Of a stretch of 64,000 bases of DNA, positions 1 through 8,460 are shown piece by piece. The stretch spans positions 1 to 64,000 of the forward strand of contig JAITKA010000064.1 of assembly GCA_031278635.1 (NCBI GenBank), read 5' to 3'. Source of the stretch: Deltaproteobacteria bacterium (GTDB lineage Bacteria > Desulfobacterota > Desulfarculia > Adiutricales > Adiutricaceae). The position numbers were made by a program, and so were the translations under genes. Position 1 is the stretch's first letter; each line of letters opens with the position of its first letter. The notes beneath the pieces were generated by a model. That model was not told the DNA's origin, searched no databases, and saw only the letters and a list, made by a program, of their open reading frames with translations.

Positions 1-69
1 GTATAATCTAAGTTGGCGTCTTCGTTAGCCTATCGGAAAAAAATATGGCTTAAAATGGCTCGGCGTGAG

Positions 70-525
70 GGCAAGGTTTTTGGCAAAATCGCGACAAACC
101 AGGCCGTCCATTTTTTGGCAAAATGAGCCAAACCAGGCCGTCCAATTTTGGTCAAAACGACCCGTCATTGTCCCGCCTTACCATGGGGCTAGCCCAAGCC
201 TCGCCCGGGCCATGGCCCGGCCAAAGGCGAATGGTTATTTTTGCCGGTACTGGTTGTCTCAAAATCGCCGGCAAATTTTGTTAAAAAATAGCCGTAAACC
301 AAGCCGGCCAATCCTTGGCGCTATATAGTCTAAATTAACGGATTCATTGGTTTATCTGTGAAATAGTATGTATTAAAATACACACCGGGAGGGCAAGCTT
401 TTCGGCAAAATCGCGACAAGCCAGGTTGGCCAATTTTGGTCAAAACGACCCGTCATTGCCAGCCTTAGCATGGGGCGAGCCAAGGCCTCGCCCTGGGCCA
501 GGGCCCGGTCAAAGGCGAAGGGAAT
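70..525. repeat. degenerate direct duplication in non-coding DNA
   Basis: A block at about 72-233 recurs at about 392-524. Both contain 'ggcaaaatcgcgaca', then 'ccaattttggtcaaaacg', 'acccgtcatt', a 'catggggc' segment and a purine/GC-rich 'cggccaaaggcgaa'-like end. The first block also contains a shorter internal repeat of 'aaaccaggccgtcca' at about 98 and 133. The sequence before each block (about 3-60 and 323-380) is weakly similar too. No convincing gene lies between 1 and 660. This is probably a decayed duplicated element; no transposase or terminal repeats are visible. Confidence 0.6.
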
Positions 526-660
526 CCCCGGGGGTTTGGAAAATTACCGGAGAAACATAAAGTTACCCTTATGCCGGGGAGCGTGGTTCCGGTTTTGGGA
601 ACGATTGCGTTAGCGTTGGGCCAATAAAGCCTTAGGGGCCGAATGTACCGGGTGCGGGGA

Positions 661-1680
661 TTACGCGTTACGCCATTTGGGGGCGTAGGGGTCGGCCGGG
701 AAGCCGCTTTCGAGGGCGTCCCGGATGCCGGCCATGCCCTCAAGGATGGTAAGGGAGGGCTCGAAATTCAGGACCTGTTTTATTTTGGAGAACTTCACGA
801 AGTAGTCCCGTAAATCGGGGACTGCGGGCTCGTAGGTCACGTGGGCGTCCGGCCTAAGTTTGAGGAGAAGGTCGCCCAAATCTTTGAACTGGATATTTTG
901 CTCGTCCGAGCCGACGTTGAAAATTTGGCGATCCACCAGGTCGGCCGGGGCCTCCAGGGTCAGCCTAAAGGCTTTGGCCACGTCGGATACGTGGACGAGG
1001 GGCCGCCACTGCTCGCCGGAAAAGATCTTGGCCTGACCCCTTAGGGTAATGTCCCTCACGAGGAGGTTCACGGCCAGATCGAAGCGGGGCCTGGGGGAGA
1101 TGCCGTAGACGGTGGCCAGCCTTAAGACGGTGGGGGAAAAGGAGGGATTTTTGGAAACGGAAAGGATCCTTTCCTCGGCCCTGGCCTTAAGTTCGGCGTA
1201 AAGGGATATGGGGGCCAAGGGGGACTGCTCGTCCAGCTTTTCACCTTCCCTTGTGCCGTAACAGGAGTCGGTGGAGGTGAATATGAACCGGCTGACGCCC
1301 TGCCGGGAGGCGGTCTCCAAGAGGTTTAGGGCGGCCAGATAGTTGACCTCAAGGGCTGCGTCGGGGTTACGGTCGCAGGCGGGCTCGCCCACCAGGGCGG
1401 CCAGGAGGATCACGGCCGAGTGGCCCTTCACGGTGGCGTTAACCAGGGAGATGTCCCTTACGTCGCCGTGGACGATAGTAAGGCCCGGCTTGTTGGCTAT
1501 GAAATCGAGGGGCTCGGGCCCGTGAAGGAGCGAGTCCAGGACGGTCAGCCCATAGCCCGCCGAAAGGAGTTCCGAGACTATGGGGAGACCCACGTAACCG
1601 GCACCGCCGACGATTAAGACTTTGCCGGGGGGTGCGGGTATGGGCGAGGGGTCCGGTAAGGCGTTTTGATTTTCGTTCAT
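661..1680 (-). CDS. NAD-dependent epimerase/dehydratase (extended SDR)
   Basis: A 339-residue protein of the extended short-chain dehydrogenase family, which interconverts or dehydrates nucleotide-sugars using tightly bound NAD. The Rossmann glycine motif GGAGYVG is at residues 25-31, followed by a beta-strand ending in D (VLDSLLHG). An FTSTDSCYG segment and a YAELK motif (YxxxK) give the catalytic Ser/Thr-Tyr-Lys set. The C-terminal half has the usual WRPLVHVSDVAKA and IFNVGS motifs that contact the sugar nucleotide. An unusual Pro-rich stretch of about 18 residues precedes the first strand. Family membership is clear; the substrate is not (UDP-glucose 4-epimerase-like or another sugar). It stands alone with long non-coding DNA on both sides. 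Confidence 0.85.
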   Translation of the reverse strand: MNENQNALPDPSPIPAPPGKVLIVGGAGYVGLPIVSELLSAGYGLTVLDSLLHGPEPLDFIANKPGLTIVHGDVRDISLVNATVKGHSAVILLAALVGEPACDRNPDAALEVNYLAALNLLETASRQGVSRFIFTSTDSCYGTREGEKLDEQSPLAPISLYAELKARAEERILSVSKNPSFSPTVLRLATVYGISPRPRFDLAVNLLVRDITLRGQAKIFSGEQWRPLVHVSDVAKAFRLTLEAPADLVDRQIFNVGSDEQNIQFKDLGDLLLKLRPDAHVTYEPAVPDLRDYFVKFSKIKQVLNFEPSLTILEGMAGIRDALESGFPADPYAPKWRNA

Positions 1681-2559
1681 GGTGAGATGACCAGCCGGGA
1701 ATATTTAATGGTTGGGGAAAACTATGCAAAAAAAACCGAACGTCCGTATGGCCACGGCCTAAAAAAACGTCCGAATAAACTACATTATATATGGGCGCTT
1801 AGCCAGGATCGGTGAAAAAAGCCCCTTCGGTGGGGCGAATAAAACCTTAGGCCAGAGGCGAAAAAGCGAGGTCCGATCCCGGTAGGCTGTGTCAGGGAGA
1901 GGTTAAACCGCTCCGCTGGGTGGCCATGATTTAGTCGCGGCCTACGATAAACCGGGCGAAAGGCGGCCGGCCGCTTAACCCCAACAGGGCGTAAAACTTA
2001 ACGTTTCCGTGCCCGGATGGGGATTCCGCCGGGTTAGGGAGGCGACGCGGCGGTGCCTGGCTTTCGAGCCCTCGCTGCGTGGGGTAGCCATGGCCTAGCC
2101 GTTATGGGAACCATGGATCTAAGCCAGCGGTTTTTTTGGAGAAAAAAAACAAGCTTGGACCAAAGCCTTTAGCCGTGTGAATTTTAACACAAAGCTGGGT
2201 TAATGGTAAGTGGCCGGATTGTTGGGGAAGCGAAGGTTTGGCACGTTTCAGGTAGGCGGTGGTAAGGAGGTATTGTCGATACGACCTAATTTTTTATTTG
2301 GTGAAAAGTTGTATGTGGTTAAGTTGTTTGACTAAAAAAATGCTGGGGGTATTGCCGTTTGACAGGATAAAAGTGTATATTGACATGTCAAAAGAAAATC
2401 TAAATCTTGCAGCGAACGTTCGTTAGCTCAAAAAGCCTCGAAAAATCAGCGATTTGATATTTTACTGCGTGGATTTGTGGATCAGGTGATTAAAAAAAAC
2501 ATTTAAATTTAAAGTAAAAAAATGTTATGATATTTCCTACTTAAAACGACCGATATCGA
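1681..2559. other. long non-coding stretch, nothing recognised
   Basis: No credible reading frame in about 880 bases. Part of it (about 1795-2140) is GC-rich and broken by stops on all frames, like either a decayed gene or a structured RNA; signature sequences of RNase P RNA, tmRNA and SRP RNA were looked for and not seen. From about 2270 the DNA turns AT-rich and leads into the XRE regulator region. A perfect 12-base palindrome TTGACATGTCAA is at 2380-2391. Confidence 0.5.
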
Positions 2560-2573
2560 CTCGAAATTTCGAG
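2560..2573. promoter_or_regulatory. 14-bp palindrome upstream of XRE gene copy A
   Basis: CTCGAAATTTCGAG is a perfect palindrome whose core GAAATTTC also occurs upstream of the other two copies of the gene (3484-3491 and 5022-5029). It lies 299 bases before the start codon of copy A. A role as operator or promoter element is inference from recurrence. Confidence 0.4.
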
Positions 2574-2871
2574 ACGTTCCGGTTCCGGACTGAACTTTGA
2601 TTGAAAACCTTAAAGCCGCGCCGCAAACGTTGTCAAAATAAAAGGTTCGGTTCCCGGAAAATCCTAGAATAACAGAATGAAGGCGAAATTACCCGTCCGG
2701 CGTATCGCGGCGAGTATAAGGCGAAAACGAAGGGCGATTAAGCCGCCGATTTCTGGATCAATCAATACCGGCCCGTTTGGGCCAAGTCGCAAAGTGGGTT
2801 TTGGCGCATTGAAACAGGTGCCCCAGACCGTATTTTCGCATTCATTACTCCAAAGGAGAAGGGGAAGAATC

Positions 2872-3084
2872 ATGAAAGTTAACGGCGAAGCGTTCAAAGA
2901 GGCCAGGCTAAATAAGCTGATGAGCAAGTTACATCTAGCCAGCAGTTCCGGCGTGTCTCCCAACATTATTAAAAACATAGAACTCGGCAAGACCGCCAGA
3001 CCGGATCTAATCCGCAAGGTCGTTCTCGCCCTGGGCTTAACCGTCGAGGAGGCCTTCGAGAAAAAGATGGTAAAACACAATTGA
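2872..3084 (+). CDS. small XRE-family helix-turn-helix protein, copy A
   Basis: A 70-residue protein made almost entirely of one lambda-repressor-like (XRE) helix-turn-helix. The pattern is KLHLASSSGVSPNIIKNIELGK, then a helix with ARPDLIRKVVLALGL and a charged C-terminal tail. The start was chosen at the ATG with a good ribosome site (aaggagaagg, 2852-2861); the open frame extends further upstream but without a matching site. It is clearly paralogous to the gene at 5238: both begin with VNGEAFxEARL and end with ALGLxVxEAxEKK. A DNA-binding regulator is likely. The target is unknown; autoregulation is suggested by shared palindromes upstream. No partner toxin gene is visible. Confidence 0.7.
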   Translation: MKVNGEAFKEARLNKLMSKLHLASSSGVSPNIIKNIELGKTARPDLIRKVVLALGLTVEEAFEKKMVKHN

Positions 3085-3201
3085 TAATGCTATAAAAGAC
3101 CCTGATTTAAAATAAAATAACGATTAGACTTGTAATTGCGATATTTAATATGCTATAGGCTAAAATTAGGGGATTTTATACATTCGTCAAGGGTAAACTA
3201 T

Positions 3202-3245
3202 ACAATGACGCGTTCGCCAAAACACCAAGGCGAACGCGTCATTGT
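3202..3245 (+). terminator. perfect 17-bp inverted repeat, likely terminator
   Basis: acaatgacgcgttcgcc (3202-3218) pairs perfectly with 3229-3245 across a 10-base A-rich loop, followed by TTT. It lies 117 bases after XRE copy A. The flank 'ttcgtcaaggg' before it recurs at 4509 downstream of the broken copy, where the hairpin is degraded. A terminator is the simplest reading, but the length of the perfect stem is unusual. Confidence 0.55.
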
Positions 3246-3483
3246 TTTCCAGGGGTTGGCTAGGCCCAAAAATGCGTCGGGAGTCCTGGGCAAAAGATAC
3301 GGGTGGCCCTCGCTTGGTTGGTTTTAGGGAGGTGAGGATTTTAAATTAATTGTCAAGTAAATAAGGTAACGTATTCGCTGGTGCGAAAAGCCAATGATTC
3401 GTTGGCCCAGGATAATTTTTCATCAATAAATTTAACTGAACAGATTTAGATGATCATAAAAAGGCTCTTGATTTAGGCTGATC

Positions 3484-3508
3484 GAAATTTCGCTACGATA
3501 AATCGTAG
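3484..3508. promoter_or_regulatory. GAAATTTC box plus ACGAT-ATCGT palindrome, copy B
   Basis: GAAATTTC (3484-3491) is followed by the inverted repeat CTACGAT-aa-ATCGTAG (3493-3508). The same arrangement, GAAATTTC then ACGAT-ca-ATCGT, is found at 5022-5043 upstream of the intact copy C. Conservation between otherwise diverged copies suggests a protein-binding site. Confidence 0.4.
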
Positions 3509-3888
3509 GAATAGATCGGAAAGTATGGAGGGTTAGCTGTAATTTTTGTCATGCGAAATTGATTCAAGCTGGAATTATCTGAAAGTCATGGGGAGCGTTA
3601 AAAATTTTCGCATTTAATTTTAGATATTTAAAAATAATTTCCTGAAAGCTCGGCGCATTTAAATTGTCAATAAAATATGACAAAACGTACCGGTTCCGGC
3701 CCCAATTTTGAGAGATGATTTTAAGGCCACACAGCTTGCGCTAATATTTCCGGAAGGTTTGGTTCGAGAAAACTCCCATTGATTCAAAGAGGCCCAGTTT
3801 GGCCCAAACCGTAAAGCCGGTTTGGGCCTTTTGATACACGCGCACCAGATCGTATTTTCGGGTTCACGGCACCTAAGGGGAAGGATCC

Positions 3889-4421
3889 TACAGTTAACGG
3901 CGAAGCGACTAGGGAAGCTAATACATGGCGCCGTTAACATCTGCCGGAAGAGCATCTGCCGGAAGAATTTTTTGGCCTTAACCCGGGCGCCCTTACCGGA
4001 AAATTGGCCATGATAATGTCCGGCCCCTCACGTATCCCGCGACAATCCACGACTTCTTCTACGTTTTCATCGTTTCAATGGACGCACCTGTCCAGGCACC
4101 AGGAAACGAGACCAACCAACCCTATTTCGGCCATGATAGACCAGTCGTCGAATCGCCCGAATGACGGTATGTCGGTTACGACGGTTGTTTTAGGCATATA
4201 TCCCGGCGGGGATTTTCTGTGGGGGGCGGGGTAGTGGGGAGAATGAATCGTCATGGCCGTCATGGCCGTCATGGCCGGTTAAATCCCTTCGGCCTCGCTA
4301 GCCCCCCCGTCGCAAAAACGTTTCCGCTCCTGGCCGCCCCGGGCTCGTGACGGTGGCTCTGGCCCTGGGCTTGACTGCAAGGGAGGCTTTCGAAAAAAAA
4401 GAGGGTAAACGGAACCTATAA
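3889..4421 (+). pseudogene. broken third copy of the XRE regulator
   Basis: The 5' part (3889-3923: acagttaacggcgaagcg...) matches the first codons of copy A but has lost its ATG. The 3' part (about 4344-4421) reads LVTVALALGLTAREAFEKK and matches the last 25 codons. About 420 bases separate the two halves, against about 135 expected, so unrelated DNA lies inside. The upstream context (3776-3888: 'gattcaa..ggcccgtttggcc'-like, then 'cagatcgtattttcg') and the downstream context (about 4422-4530) also match those of copy A, so the whole unit was duplicated in tandem before one copy decayed. Confidence 0.65.
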
Positions 4422-5021
4422 TCGTATAAAATAGCACGATAAAAATAAATAGATTTCAATAGTAATATATTATTGTCCTAAAGCCAAATGATTGGCGAAA
4501 ATTATACTTTCGTCAAGGGGAAACCATGGAGCGACACATGCGCCAATGGTTTGTGGCGGAAGCGTCGCTCGCCGGCGGGGCCGGAGGAGGGAAATGCCCA
4601 ATGATTACGTGGTATTGGGCGTGTGTGTTCACCTGGATCGCAGAAGATTCGGCGGGGTTTTTGTTTGGGTCGGTTGGGGAAATGAAATTGATGGCTGGGC
4701 AAAAGGGCAAAGATTTTGCTGGGCGTGACAAAATTATATCAATAATTTAAGGGTGTTATGATAGAGAAATTAAAGTATGTCGGATTATGTTGGCGAAATA
4801 AAAATTTCGCGGCGACAAATTTGGACGTTAGATGGGAAATTTTGAAGGTTTAGGTCGGGTTTTGTCTAGCGCGAAAAAAATATTTTTGGCGGGAAGGGGG
4901 GCAAAAAGGGGCGGGCAGGATGGGGTTTTCGCGTTTAATATTGGGGTGTTAGTGTGAATGGGGTTGCGAATGTGGGGCGTTCGGGAGGGCGAATGATTTG
5001 ATCGGGGCAAAAAAAAGACTT
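4422..5021. other. intergenic, no gene
   Basis: The first 110 bases are the decayed downstream flank of the broken XRE copy, including 'ttcgtcaaggggaaac' at 4509. The rest shows no credible gene. A small inverted repeat GCGAAAT-aaaa-ATTTCGC is at 4793-4810. Confidence 0.5.
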
Positions 5022-5045
5022 GAAATTTCAAACGATCAATCGTAA
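5022..5045. promoter_or_regulatory. GAAATTTC box plus ACGAT-ATCGT palindrome, copy C
   Basis: GAAATTTC (5022-5029), two bases, then ACGAT-ca-ATCGT (5032-5043). This is the counterpart of 3484-3508 and lies about 200 bases before the XRE gene at 5238. An operator is inferred from recurrence. Confidence 0.4.
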
Positions 5046-5237
5046 GATCTCGCTCCCAAAAACATGGGGGTTCCCTTGGATTGGAACGATCGTTTTGTCG
5101 TCCGTACGAAGATTGCTTAAGGGCGATGGAAACGGTGCAAAGATCGGGGATTAAGCGCGGGCAGGCCGATTGCGGCTTATGGCAATGGACCGGCCCGTAC
5201 CATCAAACCGAGAGCGGTTACCACAAAGGAGAATCCT

Positions 5238-5459
5238 ATGTCGCTTGTTCACGTTAACGGAGAGGCTTTTTTCGAGGCGAGACTCGAGAGGTTTTTAAGC
5301 CAGGAAGCCTTGGCCGGGAAAGCCGGCGTTTCTTCCAATGCCATCAAAAGGATGGAAAGGGGCCAAAAAATCGGTTCCGAGATTACCCGCAAGGTGCTCA
5401 TGGCCTTGGGTATTAGCGTCAAGGAGGCTTTGGAGAAAAAGTTCGTTAGGTTTGGCTGA
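5238..5459 (+). CDS. small XRE-family helix-turn-helix protein, copy C
   Basis: A 73-residue protein with a single XRE helix-turn-helix: FLSQEALAGKAGVSSNAIKRMERGQK holds the two DNA-binding helices, then ITRKVLMALGISVKEALEKK. Ribosome site aaaggag (5225-5231) sits 6 bases before the ATG. It is a paralogue of the gene at 2872, more GC-rich and with the canonical ERG-type turn, so it is probably the functional member. No partner gene is adjacent; priA begins 300 bases further on in the same direction but has its own context. Confidence 0.75.
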   Translation: MSLVHVNGEAFFEARLERFLSQEALAGKAGVSSNAIKRMERGQKIGSEITRKVLMALGISVKEALEKKFVRFG

Positions 5460-5762
5460 GCGTTGGTGACCGCGGGAAGGCGGGCGCGGCCGGACGGGGG
5501 CAGGCGATTGCCCTTTCGGATGGTACACCCGCGAGTTGGCTAGGCGCGGTGCCGTTTGGGCCATGACCCGTGAGGGGAAATGGCCTGGCGGGAACGTGGC
5601 CGGCGATTGCATCAACCGAAATGGTCAAGGATTGGCCCCAACGCGTCCCCCATGGCTTGGGCCGGGGGGACGCGCTGGGGATTTTTTTTGTGGGGGGAGG
5701 GAAAGGCTTTTGGTGGGGGCGTTTGGGAGGGAAAGGTATGGGAGGCGCCGGGGCGTGATATA

Positions 5763-8285
5763 ATGTCGGGCGTGAAAAGCGATACTTTGACAAATACCAT
5801 GGCCGAAAACCAGGGGATTTTTTTTGTGGCCGTCGATAGTCCCGCCCCCGATTATTTTAGTTACCTGGCCCCGCCGGACACGGAGATTATGGTCGGCCAG
5901 ATGGTCAGGGTGAATCTGAACGGGCGGGAGCTTTTGGGCTACGTCATGGGGCCGGACAACGGCGGGCCGGCCGAGGGCCGGGGGTACAAGCTTAAGGCGA
6001 TTAGCCAGGTCGTGGTGCCGGAGCCCTTGTTCGGCCAGGATTTGGTCGATCTGGTGGGGTTCGTCTCCAGGTATTACATGTACCCGCCCGGGTTGTGCGT
6101 CAAGGAAATCTTGCCCGGGGGCCTATCGCCCAAGCTCAAGGTGGGTTACAGGATAACCGGGAAGGGGCTGGCCTTGGTCGGGGAGGGCCCGTCGGCCCTG
6201 GGGCTGATGGCCGAGGCTTACCCCGAGGCCGTCCCGGCCGCCAAGGTGGCGGGGCGCGGGGGGCCGGCGAAGCCGGGGGAGCTGCGCAGGCTGCTGAGGA
6301 AAGGCCTGGCCGAGGTCGTCTACGACATGGACGGTCAGTGGGGGGGGTTCACCCACGAGTGGTACGTTTCGCCGGTGGGGGCGGAGGGGCCGCTTCCTAG
6401 GCTGGGGCCCAAGGAGGCGGAGTTTTACGGCTTGGTCAAGGACGCCCCGCCCACGCCCATGAAGCATTACCGCGACGTTTTGGGATTCAACCCGCACGTT
6501 CAGGCCAAGAACCTCTGCCGCAAGGGCCTGGTGGCCATGGAAAGGCGCGAGAGGTTCAGGGACGACCCCAGCCGGGCCCTGTCGGTCGCGCCGACGTCCA
6601 TAGAAAGTCTGACCGGGGATCAGGAAAGGGCCGTGGCGGCCATAAACGGGGCCATCGGGGGGGGCGAGCGGGCCGGCTTTTTGCTCTTCGGGGTCACCGG
6701 GAGCGGCAAGACGGAGGTATATCTAAGGGCGGCCGAGAGGGCCTTGGCCAAGGGCAAGGGCGTCCTGTGGCTGGCCCCGGAGATCGCCCTGACCATGGGC
6801 CTGGAGGGGCGCCTGAAAGAGCGCTTCCCCGGGCAGGATCTGTCCATCCTCCACTCGGGCCTGACCCCGGGCCAGCGCCACGATCACTGGGTGGCCCTGA
6901 GGCGGGGGCGGGCCAAGCTGGCTTTGGGGGCGAGGAGCGCGGTTTTCGCGCCCATAGCCGATCTGGGGCTGATAATCGTGGACGAGGAGCACGACTGGGC
7001 CTACAAGCAGGACGAGGGCCTTAGGTACCACGGGCGGGATTTGGCCGCCTGGCGGGCCCAGGCCTCGGGCGCCGTGCTGGTGCTGGGCTCGGCCACCCCC
7101 TCGCTTGAGAGTTACCACCGGTCCCTGGAAGGGAAGCTCACGTTGCTGCGGCTCCAGAGCCGCCCGGGCTTGGCCGTTTTGCCTGAGGTGAGGATAATCG
7201 ATTTGCGGCTGGAGGGGAAGCGTTACGGGCCCATCGCCCACCAGGTCAAGGCCAACCTGAAAGACACCTTCGAGCGGGGCGAGCAGGCCCTGATGTTCAT
7301 AAACAGGAGGGGTTTGGCCAACCTGCCGCTGTGCCTCTCCTGCGGGGAGGTCATAAAGTGCCCCCATTGCAGCCTTTCGTTGACCCTGCACTCGAATTTC
7401 GACAGGGTTTGCGAGGCGGGGGAGGGCGATGACGGGCTGGCCGAGCTGAGGGCCGACAACCTGTTGGTCTGCCACGGTTGCGGCTACAGGGCCAGGCCGC
7501 CCTCGGTTTGCCCCAAGTGCAAGTCCAAGCTGTTCCGTTACCTGGGGGTGGGCACGGAGAGCCTGATCCGGGAGATGGAAAAAAGTTTCGGCAAAAGGGG
7601 CCTGCGGCTCGACACCGACAGCACGAGGCTCAAAGGGGGCCTCAAGGACATTTTGGAGAGCTTCTCCGCCGGGGAGGCCGATTTTTTGGTCGGGACCCAG
7701 ATGGCCGCCAAGGGGCACGATTTCCCGAACCTGACCATGGTCGGGGTGGTCGAGGCCGACATAGGGCTGAACGTGGCCGATTTCAGGGCCGCCGAGAGGA
7801 CCTTCCAGCTCCTGAGCCAGGTCGCGGGCAGGGCCGGCCGGCGGGAGAGGCCGGGGGCCGTGTTCATCCAGACCCGCAACCCGGATCATTACTCCATGAC
7901 CTCGGCCAGGGACCATGATTACGAGACCTTTTTCGCCAACGAGATAGCCATCAGGCGGGAACTGGGTTACCCGCCCTTCTCGAGGATGGCCCTTATTCGT
8001 TTCAGCGGCCCGGAAAGCGGGAAGGTCGAGGAGGAGGCCCAGTGGGCCGCCGACAGGGCCAGGGCCCTCTCGGCCGCCAAGGCGCCGGGCGAGATCGAGA
8101 TATTCGGGCCGGCGCCCTGCCCCATGACCAAGCTCAAGGAAAAGTATCGCCACCAGATCATGGTCAGGGCCGACAGGGCCGAGGATCGCCACCGCCTCCT
8201 CAGGAGGCTCTTGCCGGAGGTCAGGAAAAGGAAGCCCGTCGACATCGGCCTGACGGTGGACGTGGACCCCTATAACCTGATGTGA
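5763..8285 (+). CDS. priA: primosomal replication restart helicase PriA
   Basis: A superfamily 2 DNA helicase that reloads the replisome at stalled forks. Numbered from the ATG at 5763 (840 residues), the order is an N-terminal fork-binding region, Walker A GVTGSGKT (310-317), Walker B DEEH (407-410), then the zinc region with paired CxxC motifs from Cys524 (CLSCG, CPHC, CHGCG, CPKC) and helicase C motifs GTQMAAKGHDF and QVAGRAGR. All conserved elements are intact. Start is uncertain: ATG 5763 and ATG 5799 (MAENQG) are both reasonable and neither has a strong ribosome site; the frame stays open to 5580 but that extension is Gly/Trp-rich and implausible. Between the zinc motifs there is an acidic insert (about 20 residues) absent from typical PriA. 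Confidence 0.95.
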   Translation: MSGVKSDTLTNTMAENQGIFFVAVDSPAPDYFSYLAPPDTEIMVGQMVRVNLNGRELLGYVMGPDNGGPAEGRGYKLKAISQVVVPEPLFGQDLVDLVGFVSRYYMYPPGLCVKEILPGGLSPKLKVGYRITGKGLALVGEGPSALGLMAEAYPEAVPAAKVAGRGGPAKPGELRRLLRKGLAEVVYDMDGQWGGFTHEWYVSPVGAEGPLPRLGPKEAEFYGLVKDAPPTPMKHYRDVLGFNPHVQAKNLCRKGLVAMERRERFRDDPSRALSVAPTSIESLTGDQERAVAAINGAIGGGERAGFLLFGVTGSGKTEVYLRAAERALAKGKGVLWLAPEIALTMGLEGRLKERFPGQDLSILHSGLTPGQRHDHWVALRRGRAKLALGARSAVFAPIADLGLIIVDEEHDWAYKQDEGLRYHGRDLAAWRAQASGAVLVLGSATPSLESYHRSLEGKLTLLRLQSRPGLAVLPEVRIIDLRLEGKRYGPIAHQVKANLKDTFERGEQALMFINRRGLANLPLCLSCGEVIKCPHCSLSLTLHSNFDRVCEAGEGDDGLAELRADNLLVCHGCGYRARPPSVCPKCKSKLFRYLGVGTESLIREMEKSFGKRGLRLDTDSTRLKGGLKDILESFSAGEADFLVGTQMAAKGHDFPNLTMVGVVEADIGLNVADFRAAERTFQLLSQVAGRAGRRERPGAVFIQTRNPDHYSMTSARDHDYETFFANEIAIRRELGYPPFSRMALIRFSGPESGKVEEEAQWAADRARALSAAKAPGEIEIFGPAPCPMTKLKEKYRHQIMVRADRAEDRHRLLRRLLPEVRKRKPVDIGLTVDVDPYNLM

Positions 8286-8307
8286 GGGGCCCGGGCATTA
8301 CCGCCCC

Positions 8308-8327
8308 CCCGCCCCGCGCGGGGCGGG
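8308..8327. terminator. 20-bp GC palindrome after priA
   Basis: cccgccccgc/gcggggcggg is a perfect palindrome 22 bases after the priA stop. There is no T-run, so it is at best a weak terminator or a transcript-stabilising hairpin. Confidence 0.4.
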
Positions 8328-8399
8328 AGGGACTAATATATCGTTAGGCGCTCAATTAAGCCTATGTGATGATTTATTTCGCTTTTGTTTTTTCTAAGC

Positions 8400-8428
8400 T
8401 TGACGGAGGCCGGTAAAGGGCCTATGCT
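8400..8428 (+). promoter_or_regulatory. sigma-70 promoter for the DUF1015-ispE operon
   Basis: TTGACG (8400-8405), exactly 17 bases, then TATGCT (8423-8428). Start of transcription would fall near 8435, about 25 bases before the DUF1015 ATG. The element matches the sigma-70 consensus at 5/6 and 5/6 positions. Confidence 0.65.
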
Positions 8429-8460
8429 AGCAAAGTCAATTTTCTCTGGAGGCCATTTCC

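Noticed and set aside
6723-8192. 489-codon open frame antisense to priA
   Set aside because: Low-complexity Pro/Gly/Leu-rich translation with no ribosome site; mirror of priA.
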